DNA of 33,186 nt from a virus. Positions 13,332-20,243 of the stretch are shown one piece after another. The first letter of the stretch is position 1. Every line of letters begins with the position of its first letter. A program made the translations under genes and the position numbers. Location of the stretch: positions 1-33,186 of IMG/VR virus record IMGVR_UViG_3300014325_000034. One strand, 5' to 3'. The notes beneath the pieces were generated by a model. That model was given only the letters and a program-made list of their open reading frames with translations, was not told where the DNA came from and made no database searches.

Positions 13332-13722
13332 GCTGGACCTGGACGCCATCAAGGACCGGCTGAGGGCCTTCGAGGGTCGCGACTGGATCGACACCGCGTA
13401 CATCGCGAACGCGGCCTCGTTCGTCGAGGACGTACCGCGGCTGATCGCCGAGATCGAGCGGCTCCAGCGCCTCGCCGGTGCCGATCCTTCCCCGTCGTCG
13501 TACGTCTACGAGTCCGCGATGCAGGCCCTCGCCGACGAGCGGGCGAAGGTCGAGTCGCTAACCGGCCTGCTCGCCGAGATTCTGCACTCGTTCGAGAGCG
13601 CCGGTGCCGTCGTCGACTCGTACCAGCCGGACCATGACGCGGACACCTTCAGATCCGACTGGGTTATGCGCGTCACGTTGGAGCGTTGGCGTTCTCACCT
13701 GCGAGGCGAGACCAGTGGATGA
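13324..13722 (+). CDS. Ea22-like phage protein, 132 aa
   Basis: GTG 13324 (or in-frame GTG 13315) starts VSELDLDAIKDRLRAF. The first 50 residues fit the Ea22-like pattern of an opening D-L-D-x-I helix, a W near residue 20 and DVPRLIAEIERLQRL. The rest is helical and ends SHLRGETSG. Ea22-type genes are frequent in phage early regions and have no settled function. Confidence 0.55.
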   Translation: MSELDLDAIKDRLRAFEGRDWIDTAYIANAASFVEDVPRLIAEIERLQRLAGADPSPSSYVYESAMQALADERAKVESLTGLLAEILHSFESAGAVVDSYQPDHDADTFRSDWVMRVTLERWRSHLRGETSG

Positions 13723-14053
13723 GCTGACCCGTGAGGAACTGGCCGACCTGGTTCGGGCCGCGTTGGTGGAGTTGGGCGACACGGCCGACAGGGTTGCCGA
13801 GACGATCCGCCTGTTGGGGATCGTGGGCGAGCGTGAAGACCCCTGCGGCTGCCCGCTGGCGCTTTATCTGGCGCGCGTGGTGCCGGAGCTGGACTACGGC
13901 GACGGGCGTTTCGTCTGGCGGGTGGGGCGCAACGGCGTCCTAGCCGACGACGACACCGTGTGGATGATCACGCATCCACTGGCGGTTCGGTCCTTCATCA
14001 CCGCGTTCGACCTGGAGGAGAACTACCAGGACCTTGCGGCGGTGCGGTCATGA
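13715..14053 (+). CDS. hypothetical protein, 112 aa
   Basis: GTG 13715 overlaps the previous stop by 8 nt and has GAGGCGAG upstream. The product has a helical N-terminus (LTREELADLVRAALVELGDT), a CGC motif near residue 47 (EDPCGCPLALYLARVV) and a beta-rich middle. It resembles small actinophage proteins without known function. Confidence 0.55.
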   Translation: MDELTREELADLVRAALVELGDTADRVAETIRLLGIVGEREDPCGCPLALYLARVVPELDYGDGRFVWRVGRNGVLADDDTVWMITHPLAVRSFITAFDLEENYQDLAAVRS

Positions 14054-14406
14054 GCGACTTCATCGGCCCCCTGATCCTGATGTCCGGCGCCGTGGTGCTG
14101 CTGGTCTGGATCGCGGGCGAGTTGTTGCCCGCGTCGGGGCGGCTGTTCCGGACCCTGCGGGGCCGGGGCGAGGTCGACGTGCTCGACGTGGAGCTTCGGG
14201 ATCGCATCGACGGCGCCGAAGGCTCCCGCGCCAGGCAGTTCATCGACGGCATGTGGCAGTTGGTCGAGCCCCCCACCCCGCTATACGACCAGGCCACCGA
14301 ATCGGACTGGCCGGTCAACCTCCCGCTCCGTCACCGCCCGGATGGTGCGGTCGATGTGGACGGGCTTGTGGATGAGATCTACGCACACCTGGAGCAGCAG
14401 CGATGA
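14050..14406 (+). CDS. single-pass membrane protein, 118 aa
   Basis: ATG 14050 overlaps the previous stop (ATGA). A hydrophobic helix at about residues 3-25 (FIGPLILMSGAVVLLVWIAG) is followed by a soluble tail with VEVLDVELRD-like alternation and a helical C-terminus. It is likely membrane-anchored with a cytoplasmic domain. No family is recognised. Confidence 0.55.
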   Translation: MSDFIGPLILMSGAVVLLVWIAGELLPASGRLFRTLRGRGEVDVLDVELRDRIDGAEGSRARQFIDGMWQLVEPPTPLYDQATESDWPVNLPLRHRPDGAVDVDGLVDEIYAHLEQQR

Positions 14407-14765
14407 GTTCCGATTTGTTGCGCCGTGCAGCAGCCAAGCTGCGCGAGCACGCCGAAGCAGCGTCACCCGGGCCGTGGCGAACCCATGACACCTGGTTGGA
14501 CTGGGGTGGCCATACCGCAACCGTGCTCCGGGGTGCCGAGGGTCAGCCGAGCATCGATGGCGTGGCGTGGCTACCAACGTTCGCCGACGATCCATGGGAC
14601 GGCAAACGCAACGTGTGGAACGACGCCGAGTACATCGCGTTGATGCACCCGGCGGTGGCTCTGGCCCTAGCTGAGTGGCTGGAGTCCGAAGCGGCACTGC
14701 TCGGCTTCCTTGGCGGCACCGCTGTGGCTCATGCGGTGCTCCGCGAGGACGGTGGGTCCCGGTGA
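14403..14765 (+). CDS. Ea22-like phage protein, 120 aa
   Basis: The start ATG 14403 overlaps the previous stop by 4 nt. LLRRAAAKLREHAEAASPGP, the W that follows and NDAEYIALMHPAVALALAEW are the hallmarks of a widespread actinophage group related to Ea22-type proteins. It may be a distant paralogue of the protein at 13324. Function unknown. Confidence 0.6.
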   Translation: MSSDLLRRAAAKLREHAEAASPGPWRTHDTWLDWGGHTATVLRGAEGQPSIDGVAWLPTFADDPWDGKRNVWNDAEYIALMHPAVALALAEWLESEAALLGFLGGTAVAHAVLREDGGSR

Positions 14766-15121
14766 GCGCCCCGCTGGAGTGGTGCACGACGGAGTCCCGC
14801 CGCCTGCGGCACTTGTCCGATCAGCTCGTCCCAGACCGGCACGCGCCGCGGCGGGACGGTCGGGGCGGTCCGACGCTGTGTGGGCGGGACGGCCGGGATG
14901 AGGCGCGGGCCAACGCCCCGCGGAAGGTTTACGACGACAACGGTGTGACGTGGGCGATGTTGCCGCCGACGCGGCGGGTGGTCGTCGGGGCGTTGCCGGA
15001 GTGCCGTTCGTGCTTGCGCTGCGCGGGCGCGTTCAATCGCGCGCTGCCCGACGTTTCCGCCGTAGGCGGGGAGCCGGAGGCGACACATGAGAATGCTTCT
15101 GATCTTGGTGGTGGGTCATGA
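14762..15121 (+). CDS. Cys-containing hypothetical protein, 119 aa
   Basis: GTG 14762 overlaps the upstream stop. The product has a basic, Arg-rich N-terminal half with LCGRDGR and a Cys cluster near the C-terminus (ECRSCLRCAG), which may bind zinc. The last residues (SAVGGEPEATHENASDLGGG) are encoded by the first copy of the two-hairpin element and may be a neutral tail. Function unknown. Confidence 0.55.
   Translation: MSAPLEWCTTESRRLRHLSDQLVPDRHAPRRDGRGGPTLCGRDGRDEARANAPRKVYDDNGVTWAMLPPTRRVVVGALPECRSCLRCAGAFNRALPDVSAVGGEPEATHENASDLGGGS
15057..15085 (+). repeat. two-hairpin RNA element, copy 1
   Basis: Hairpin 1 is CCGCC-GTA-GGCGG (15057-15069), linker GGA, hairpin 2 is GCC-GGA-GGC (15073-15081) and tail GACA. 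It lies inside the end of the 119-aa gene. GGAGG in hairpin 2 is placed 6 nt before ATG 15087, which opens a 29-codon frame overlapping the next gene. It is one of six copies compared in the findings. Confidence 0.6.
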
Positions 15122-15384
15122 CCTTCCCTGCTTCCGACCGTCGGATCGAGTTGGCCCGCGCGATCAAGGCCGGTGAGGTCATCGACCACGGCCATGTCAG
15201 GGGCATGGTGACCTGGCAGAAGGGTCCTGCGAGTCAGGTTGTGGTTACGGGGAGGGTGGCTGAGTTCCGTCGGGCGGGTCTGTTGGAGGGTCCGTCGGCG
15301 GTTGGGGTTCGTCCTCCGTATTCGGTGCGGTTGAACGCCGCCGGTAAGGCGTGGCTGGCTGAGCACGGTGGGGGTGTCGCATGA
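15118..15384 (+). CDS. small winged-helix-like protein, 88 aa
   Basis: ATG 15118 overlaps the previous stop (ATGA). A helical start (RRIELARAIKAGEVID) leads into beta/alpha alternation with a likely turn (VAEFRRAGLLEGPSAVGVRP) and a C-terminal strand-helix (SVRLNAAGKAWLAEHG). This is the topology of a small winged helix, so DNA binding is possible. The end (LAEHGGGVA) resembles that of the next gene. Confidence 0.5.
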   Translation: MTFPASDRRIELARAIKAGEVIDHGHVRGMVTWQKGPASQVVVTGRVAEFRRAGLLEGPSAVGVRPPYSVRLNAAGKAWLAEHGGGVA

Positions 15385-15806
15385 CGGCGACTCTGCGCGG
15401 CCCGGCGCCGCGCCCGTGTGAGTCCTGCCCGTACCGTCGCGATGTCCCGTCCGGGGTGTGGGCGGCCGAGGAGTACGACAAGCTGCCCCGCTACGACGAT
15501 CCGACCTACGCGCAGCCGGCCGGCGTGTTCCTGTGTCACCAGCGGGACGGCCGAGTGTGCGCCGGTTGGGCCGGCTGCCACGACGGCGCTCACCTGCTGG
15601 CGCTCCGGATCGCCGTCCGGGCCGGCGAAATGACGGTCGCCAGCTACCGAGCGACGGTCACGTACTCCTCTCCGGTGCCGCTGTTCGCCAGTGGTTCGGA
15701 GGCTGCGGTGCACGGCAAGGCCGGCATCAACCAGCCCGGCGCGCCTGCTCGACGGGTCATCGCGAAGGTGTCCCGCCGGCTGGCTGAGCACGGGGGTGCG
15801 GCGTGA
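15381..15806 (+). CDS. DUF6283 family protein, 141 aa
   Basis: The N-terminus has CESCPYRRDVPSGVW, then YDDPTYAQPAGVFLCHQ and CAGWAGCHD. This Cys/His set and order match DUF6283, an actinobacterial and phage family of unknown function that probably binds metal. ATG 15381 overlaps the previous stop by 4 nt. The end (RRLAEHGGAA) repeats the tail of the upstream gene. Confidence 0.75.
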   Translation: MTATLRGPAPRPCESCPYRRDVPSGVWAAEEYDKLPRYDDPTYAQPAGVFLCHQRDGRVCAGWAGCHDGAHLLALRIAVRAGEMTVASYRATVTYSSPVPLFASGSEAAVHGKAGINQPGAPARRVIAKVSRRLAEHGGAA

Positions 15807-16282
15807 AGCGCGGCGGCGGTCTCAAGCGCACCGGCGAGTTGGTTCGGCACACCCCGCTCCGGGCGAAAGCGAAGCTGACGGCGCGGGTCGGCATGACGCG
15901 CCGTAAGGCGCAGAGCGCGAAGCGCGTCAAAGACACCGGTCCTAAACGCTCTGTTGTCGAGTTGGTCTTCGACCGTGACGGTGGCTGCTGCGTCCGCTGC
16001 GGCACCGCTCAGGGTCTCCGCTCCACTCACCACAGACGTCCGCGGCGAGCTGGCGGGGATCGGCGTCCGGAGACGAACATGCCGGCGAACCTGATCACGT
16101 TGTGCGGGTCGGCGACGTCGGCGGGCGGCTGCCATGGCGAGGTCGAGCGGTCGCGTACTGCGGCGCTCGCCGCCGGCTGGCTGCTCCACGCCAACGACAC
16201 CCCTTCCTTGGTGCCTGTTCTTACCTGGTGGGGCCTGGTTCTGCTGGATGACGAGGGCCGCTGGACGGAGGTCCCGTCATGA
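15803..16282 (+). CDS. HNH-type endonuclease, 159 aa
   Basis: A very basic N-terminal half (LKRTGELVRHTPLRAKAKLT) precedes an HNH fold: CVRCGTAQGLRSTHHRRPRR, an Asn in ANLITLCGS and GCHGEVE. The core H-N-H residues and two Cys pairs for a structural zinc are present. Phage HNH proteins of this type nick or cut DNA. Whether this is a homing, packaging or host-DNA nuclease cannot be told. GTG 15803 overlaps the DUF6283 stop. Confidence 0.8.
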   Translation: MKRGGGLKRTGELVRHTPLRAKAKLTARVGMTRRKAQSAKRVKDTGPKRSVVELVFDRDGGCCVRCGTAQGLRSTHHRRPRRAGGDRRPETNMPANLITLCGSATSAGGCHGEVERSRTAALAAGWLLHANDTPSLVPVLTWWGLVLLDDEGRWTEVPS

Positions 16283-16710
16283 CGGACTTCGTGATCTTGT
16301 TGACCGCCTCGCGCTCGTGGGACAGGCCGGACGTGGTGGACGAGACGCTGCGGATCCTGGCGAACTCGGCGTGGGAGTCGGGCTACAGCTACGTGGTGGT
16401 GCGGCATGGCGCCTGCCCGCAGGGTGGTGACGCGCACGCCGACGCCTGGGTCCGCCGTCAGCGGCACGAGGGTCTTGGTGTGCAGGCGGACCGGTGGCCG
16501 GCGGACTGGAGCGGGCTGGGTAAGCGGGCCGGCTACGTCCGGAACGTGGCGATGGTCCAGGCCGAGCCGACCGCCGACGTCTGTGTCGCGTTCATCCGTG
16601 ACCTGTCGACGGGCGCGAGCAACTGCGCTGAGCTGGCCGAACGGGCCGGTATCCCGGTGCAGGTCATCGACTACGACGACATCTCGGACGCTGCACAGGT
16701 GTCCCCGTGA
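16279..16710 (+). CDS. DUF2493/SLOG-family protein (YspA-like), 143 aa
   Basis: The product opens with a Rossmann-like strand (FVILLTASRSW) and continues with VVVRHGACPQGGDAHADAW, FPAD-like WPADWSG, RNVAMV and FIRDLSTGASN. These are the nucleotide-binding motifs of the DUF2493 branch of the SLOG superfamily, thought to bind nucleotide-derived ligands. In phages its role is unknown. ATG 16279 overlaps the HNH stop. Confidence 0.8.
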   Translation: MTDFVILLTASRSWDRPDVVDETLRILANSAWESGYSYVVVRHGACPQGGDAHADAWVRRQRHEGLGVQADRWPADWSGLGKRAGYVRNVAMVQAEPTADVCVAFIRDLSTGASNCAELAERAGIPVQVIDYDDISDAAQVSP

Positions 16711-16958
16711 CGACCCGGACACCTGTGCGGTGCGGCACCTACGGCGGCTATCAGCGGCACACCCGGCGCGGTGAGGTGCCGTGTGCCGAGTGCAAGAAGG
16801 CCAATCGGGAGTACGCCGCTGCGCGACGGGCTGACGACGCGGTCCGTTTGGAGCAGAACGCCCGGACCGCTGCCCGGAGCCGCGCGTTGTGGCGGCTGGC
16901 CGCCGAATACCCGGACCGGTTCCGGCAGCTGTTTATCGAGGAGGTGACGGGGACGTGA
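16707..16958 (+). CDS. zinc-ribbon-like small protein, 83 aa
   Basis: GTG 16707 overlaps the previous stop. The N-terminus has CGTYGGYQRHTRRGEVPCAE followed by C, giving a C-x8-H-x7-C-x2-C site shared with many short actinophage proteins. The C-terminal half is helical (ALWRLAAEYPDRFRQLF). It probably binds zinc and nucleic acid, which is inference. Confidence 0.6.
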   Translation: MTTRTPVRCGTYGGYQRHTRRGEVPCAECKKANREYAAARRADDAVRLEQNARTAARSRALWRLAAEYPDRFRQLFIEEVTGT

Positions 16959-17314
16959 CCACCTACAACCTGACCCCGGTGGGAGCCCGGGGGCGGATCG
17001 AGGGACGGACCGCGGAGGTGGAGGGCCCGGACCTGGAGAGGCCGCCGACCCGTTTGGATCTGCTGGCCCGGTTGGTGGAGCAGGGGCTGGAGTTGGAGCG
17101 GTTGTGTCGGCAGGTGGCGGTCGCGCAGGCCGCGGCCCGGCATATGGAAGAACTGCGGCTGCGGATGGACAACGAGGCAGCGCTGCGGGTCCGGGTGAAG
17201 CAGCGGCTGGATCGGGTGGCGCTCGTGTTCGCGGAGTTGGCCGATTCGCATCCGGAGTTGGCGGGGTCGATCGAGGCGGCACGGAAAGAGATCTGGAGGG
17301 ACGGGGATGTCTGA
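16955..17314 (+). CDS. coiled-coil hypothetical protein, 119 aa
   Basis: GTG 16955 overlaps the previous stop by 4 nt. After about 35 residues the protein is one long helix with heptads (LDLLARLVEQGLELERLCRQ, then AAARHMEELRLRMDNEAALR). It resembles small actinophage coiled-coil proteins. Its stop overlaps the remnant start of DUF5131 by 8 nt. Confidence 0.55.
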   Translation: MTTYNLTPVGARGRIEGRTAEVEGPDLERPPTRLDLLARLVEQGLELERLCRQVAVAQAAARHMEELRLRMDNEAALRVRVKQRLDRVALVFAELADSHPELAGSIEAARKEIWRDGDV

Positions 17315-17357
17315 GACCAGCATCGAGTGGACGCGGCAATGGCCGGCAACGCACTAG
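17307..17357 (+). pseudogene. orphaned start of the DUF5131 gene
   Basis: ATG 17307 begins MSETSIEWTRQ and stops at TAG 17357. The first nine codons match the start of the intact gene at 17785 (MAKTSIEWTG), including the identical ATCGAGTGGAC. The 8-nt overlap with the upstream stop is the same as at three later junctions, so this was probably the original DUF5131 start before an HNH gene was inserted. Confidence 0.65.
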
Positions 17358-17785
17358 GGGCACAAAAGGTCGCCGCTGGACGCGTCGGCGTCACGCTGGA
17401 CGAATACAGAGCGCGCTTAGCCGCTAACGAGAAGTGGTGCTACCGGTGCAGGGCGTGGCATCCGATAACCGCCTTCCCGCTAGATCGGAGCCGAGGCGAT
17501 CGACGCAAGTCGTCCTGCCTCGCGTCGTGGCACGGTGTGCGGAAACGCGCGCCTAGCCCGATTCGCGATGCCGCACGCTCCGCCGTCCGACACGCAGTTC
17601 TAAGCGGTCGCATGCCCCACCCGAACTCGGTCCCCTGCACAGATTGCGGCGATATCTGGCGGGATGGCGAACGACGTCACGAGCATGACCACCACCTGGG
17701 TTACGAGCCCGCACACCGCCTTGACGTCGAGGTGGTCTGTACCACTTGTCACGCCGACCGGGAGAAGAAGCGGAGGGCCGCATAA
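17339..17785 (+). CDS. free-standing HNH endonuclease, homing type, 148 aa
   Basis: ATG 17339 lies inside the remnant (GTG 17327 is an alternative). The product has VAAGRVGVTLDEYRARLAAN, a first zinc pair CYRC in KWCYRCRAWHP, and an HNH site: CTDCG, HEHDHHLGYEP, VVCTTCHADREKK. This matches free-standing HNH nucleases that move by homing in phages. Codon use is less GC-biased than in neighbours (several TCG, ACA and CTA codons), which fits recent arrival. Its TAA overlaps ATG 17785. Confidence 0.85.
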   Translation: MAGNALGAQKVAAGRVGVTLDEYRARLAANEKWCYRCRAWHPITAFPLDRSRGDRRKSSCLASWHGVRKRAPSPIRDAARSAVRHAVLSGRMPHPNSVPCTDCGDIWRDGERRHEHDHHLGYEPAHRLDVEVVCTTCHADREKKRRAA

Positions 17786-18645
17786 TGGCCAAAACATCAA
17801 TCGAGTGGACCGGCCGCCTCGGAACTATCGGCGAGACATGGAATCCGACTACGGGCTGCGATCGGATTTCGACCGGGTGTGATAACTGCTACGCCCTGAC
17901 CCTGGCCCGCAGGCTCAAGGCGATGGGCTCGGCGAAGTACCAGGCCGACGGCGACCCGCGCACCTCGGGGCCGGGGTTCGGGCTGGCCGTCCACGAGGAT
18001 GCGTTGACGATCCCGCTGCGTTGGCGCCAGCCGAGAACCGTGTTCGTCAACTCCATGTCGGATTTGTTCCATGCCCGGGTGCCGCGCGGGTTCGTGGCCC
18101 GGGTGTGGGCGGTCATGGCGCGCACACCGCAGCACACCTACCAGATCCTCAGTAAGCGGCCGGAGCGAATGGCCCGGATCGTCGGGGACGACTTCGGCGA
18201 CGGGCAGGTGCTGCTGTCGGAGCTGACCGAGGAGGTCGCGGCGACGGCGCTGTATGAGCAGCCCTGGCCGCTGCCCGGCGTGTGGCTCGGCACGAGCATC
18301 GAGTCGGAGCAGCACGTCGGGCGCGCGGACCATCTGCGCCGCACCTCGGCCGCGGTCCGGTTCATCTCCGCTGAGCCGTTGATCGGTCCGCTGTACGGCT
18401 TGGACCTGACCGGGATCGACTGGTTGATCATCGGCGGTGAGTCCGGTCCGGGCTCGCGCCCCATGGACCTCGGCTGGGTTCGGGACCTGATCGCGCTGGC
18501 CCGCCAGTCCGGTACCGCCGTGTTCGTGAAGCAGCTCGGCGCGGTGCTGTCCGGCGGCGGTAAAGGCACGGACTGGTCGCGGTGGCCGGAAGACCTGCGG
18601 ATCCGCGAGTACCCCGAGCCTTCCCGGGGGGTCTCCGGTGTCTGA
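17785..18645 (+). CDS. DUF5131 (phage Gp37/Gp68) family protein, 286 aa
   Basis: The N-terminus has SIEWT, TWNPTTGC and a Cys cluster C25-x6-C32-x2-C35 (TGCDRISTGCDNCY). Later motifs are FVNSMSDLFH, YQILSKRPERM, VWLGTSIESEQ, FISAEPLIGPL and WLIIGGESGPGSRPM. These define DUF5131, a full-length family member found in many phages. The clustered Cys and barrel-like motif series suggest a radical-SAM-like iron-sulfur protein, but the reaction is not established. The start was rebuilt after HNH insertion. Confidence 0.85.
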   Translation: MAKTSIEWTGRLGTIGETWNPTTGCDRISTGCDNCYALTLARRLKAMGSAKYQADGDPRTSGPGFGLAVHEDALTIPLRWRQPRTVFVNSMSDLFHARVPRGFVARVWAVMARTPQHTYQILSKRPERMARIVGDDFGDGQVLLSELTEEVAATALYEQPWPLPGVWLGTSIESEQHVGRADHLRRTSAAVRFISAEPLIGPLYGLDLTGIDWLIIGGESGPGSRPMDLGWVRDLIALARQSGTAVFVKQLGAVLSGGGKGTDWSRWPEDLRIREYPEPSRGVSGV

Positions 18646-18988
18646 CCACGACGTGCAGGAACTGCCGCACGAGGACACGGTTCTGGACCTAAGGATGCAG
18701 GCGGCACGCGACTCGTTCGCTGCCGGCCGGGTCCATTCGCGGCTGATGCAGGAGTGGCGCGCGAACCGCGATCAGTACGCGCCCGCCGAGATCCACGAGC
18801 AGATGCTGACAGCGGTCGCGGCCGCCAACTACAGCTCGGCGCTTGTCGAGGTGCTCGGCTGGCTCGGTGTAGAGCACCCCAATCTCGTCTTCCAGGCAGG
18901 CTGCATCGCTCAGATGGTGATGATCGATGGCGGAGGGCGTTGGTCTGAGGACATTCCGTGGCCGCCGCCGGAGGTGTCCGGTGTCTGA
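18638..18988 (+). CDS. helical hypothetical protein, 116 aa
   Basis: GTG 18638 lies in the repeated junction CCGGTGTCTGA and overlaps DUF5131 by 8 nt. The sequence is helical (HSRLMQEWRANRDQYAPAEI, then LTAVAAANYSSALVEVLGWL) and ends with the shared tail PPEVSGV. No family is recognised. Confidence 0.6.
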   Translation: MSDHDVQELPHEDTVLDLRMQAARDSFAAGRVHSRLMQEWRANRDQYAPAEIHEQMLTAVAAANYSSALVEVLGWLGVEHPNLVFQAGCIAQMVMIDGGGRWSEDIPWPPPEVSGV

Positions 18989-19496
18989 GCTGTACGCGAT
19001 CACTGTCCGTCTCCCATGGGCGGCGGCGATCAGGGACGGGGAGAAGCTGGTCGAGAACCGGGGTCGGATGGTTGCGGCGGATCACATCGGCCGGCGGGTC
19101 GCGATCCACGCCGGATCGGTGTGGGATGCGGCGGCGGTTACGGATCCGCGGCTTCGTCGCTGGTGGTACGGGCACGAGGCGCAGCGCAGCCTGAGCGGGT
19201 CGGAGTTCCATGGGCTGTTCGGGAAGGTGTTGGCGGTGGCCACGCTGGTCGGCTGCCACGAGGCGAAGTGGCCGGCGTTGGAGCCGAGGGGCAACTGTTG
19301 TGCCCCGTGGGGTGACGCGTTCTACGGCCCGCCCCGGCAGGGTGGTCGACCGGTGGCCAAGCATCTGGTGCTGGCCGATGTGGTCGCGCTGGTCGAGCCG
19401 GTGGAGACCCGCGGCTACCTTCCGGTGCCGTGGTTGATGCCCGCCGACGTTGCACGCAGGGTGCTCGACCAGTTGTCGGGGGTGTCCGGTGTCTGA
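18981..19496 (+). CDS. ASCH-domain protein, 171 aa
   Basis: GTG 18981 sits in the second junction copy (8-nt overlap). YAITVRLPWAAAIRDGEKLV, ENRGR and GRRVAIHAGS form the ASCH/PUA-like beta-barrel RNA-binding fold. KVLAVATLVGC and ALVEPVETRGYLPVPW complete it. ASCH proteins bind RNA or modified nucleotides and a few cleave RNA. Role here unknown. Confidence 0.8.
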   Translation: MSELYAITVRLPWAAAIRDGEKLVENRGRMVAADHIGRRVAIHAGSVWDAAAVTDPRLRRWWYGHEAQRSLSGSEFHGLFGKVLAVATLVGCHEAKWPALEPRGNCCAPWGDAFYGPPRQGGRPVAKHLVLADVVALVEPVETRGYLPVPWLMPADVARRVLDQLSGVSGV

Positions 19497-19848
19497 GTCC
19501 TGGCACCTGCAGGCGAAATGCCGCGACCTGGATCCGGACCTCGCATTCGCGAGGGCGGACAGCCCGGAGATCAAGCAGTTCATCGGGGAACTCTGCCGCC
19601 GTTGTCCGGTGGCCGAGGAGTGTCTGTCCTTCGCGCTGCGCATCGAGAGCAGGCTGCGTACCGGCCAGTCCCGGTTCGGTGTGTACGGCGGGTTGACGGG
19701 TGAGGAACGGGCCCGGCTGTCGCGGTGGGGTGTGCGGTCCTGCATCGAGTGTGAGAAGGAGTTCGTGCCGCGGAACCGGGTGAACGTGCGATGCCGCCGG
19801 TGCGCCGCCAGGGCGGAGCGGCGCCATGAGCTGCGGAGCGCGGCATGA
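19489..19848 (+). CDS. WhiB-family protein with an added zinc finger, 119 aa
   Basis: GTG 19489 lies in the third junction copy. The four WhiB Cys are C11, C36, C39 and C45 (C-x24-C-x2-C-x5-C), expected to hold a 4Fe-4S cluster. GVYGGLTGEER is the usual G-[VI]-[WY]-G-G turn. Unlike standard WhiB proteins it continues with CIECEKEFVPRNRVNVRCRR and a final C (C85-x2-C88-x13-C102-x2-C105), a likely second zinc site. It probably acts on the host RNA polymerase sigma subunit, as known phage WhiB proteins do, but that is inference. Confidence 0.8.
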   Translation: MSESWHLQAKCRDLDPDLAFARADSPEIKQFIGELCRRCPVAEECLSFALRIESRLRTGQSRFGVYGGLTGEERARLSRWGVRSCIECEKEFVPRNRVNVRCRRCAARAERRHELRSAA

Positions 19849-20243
19849 CAGGCACGGGGTGGATGTTTCGCGCGTCGTGGCCGATCCTGCGCCCCGAGTT
19901 GCCGCTGTCGATGCTCCGCGCCGAAGCGTGCCGGGAGCTGGACGAGATGGCCCGCGAGGCACATTGCCGCATCGTCGGCGAGGTGTCCTGGTCGGTTGTG
20001 GACGGCCGGCTGTATGCGCACGCCGCGGCGGCGACGCTGACCGCGGAGCGTGGGTCGGTGATGGCGAAGGCCCCGTTGATCGCGCGGATGGCCCGGTCGG
20101 GGATGACGGATCGGCGGATTGCGGACTCGTTGGGGTGCTCGGAGTCGGCTGTGGCGAAGGTGCGGCAGCGGACCGGGGTGGCTCCGGGGGTGGGGAATCC
20201 GGCGATGTCCGGGCAGCAGCAACGGAAGGGCAAGGCTGCGTGA
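19845..20243 (+). CDS. HTH-containing hypothetical protein, 132 aa
   Basis: ATG 19845 overlaps the WhiB stop. The first 80 residues are mixed. Residues 78-110 form an HTH (LIARMARSGMTDRRIADSLG, then CSESAVAKVRQRTG) like the HTH-38 type used by resolvases and small regulators. It stands directly before the replication gene, so a replication-linked role is possible. Confidence 0.6.
   Translation: MTGTGWMFRASWPILRPELPLSMLRAEACRELDEMAREAHCRIVGEVSWSVVDGRLYAHAAAATLTAERGSVMAKAPLIARMARSGMTDRRIADSLGCSESAVAKVRQRTGVAPGVGNPAMSGQQQRKGKAA

Noticed and set aside
17339-17785. Group I intron or intein in DUF5131
   Set aside because: No intron core (P3-P8 elements) is visible between the remnant and the HNH gene (27 nt), and the HNH frame is separate with its own stop, so a free-standing homing gene fits better.
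18138-20222. A long leftward open frame of 694 codons
   Set aside because: It runs opposite DUF5131, ASCH, WhiB and other supported genes, is Arg/Pro/Ser-rich and has no motif. It is a high-GC shadow.
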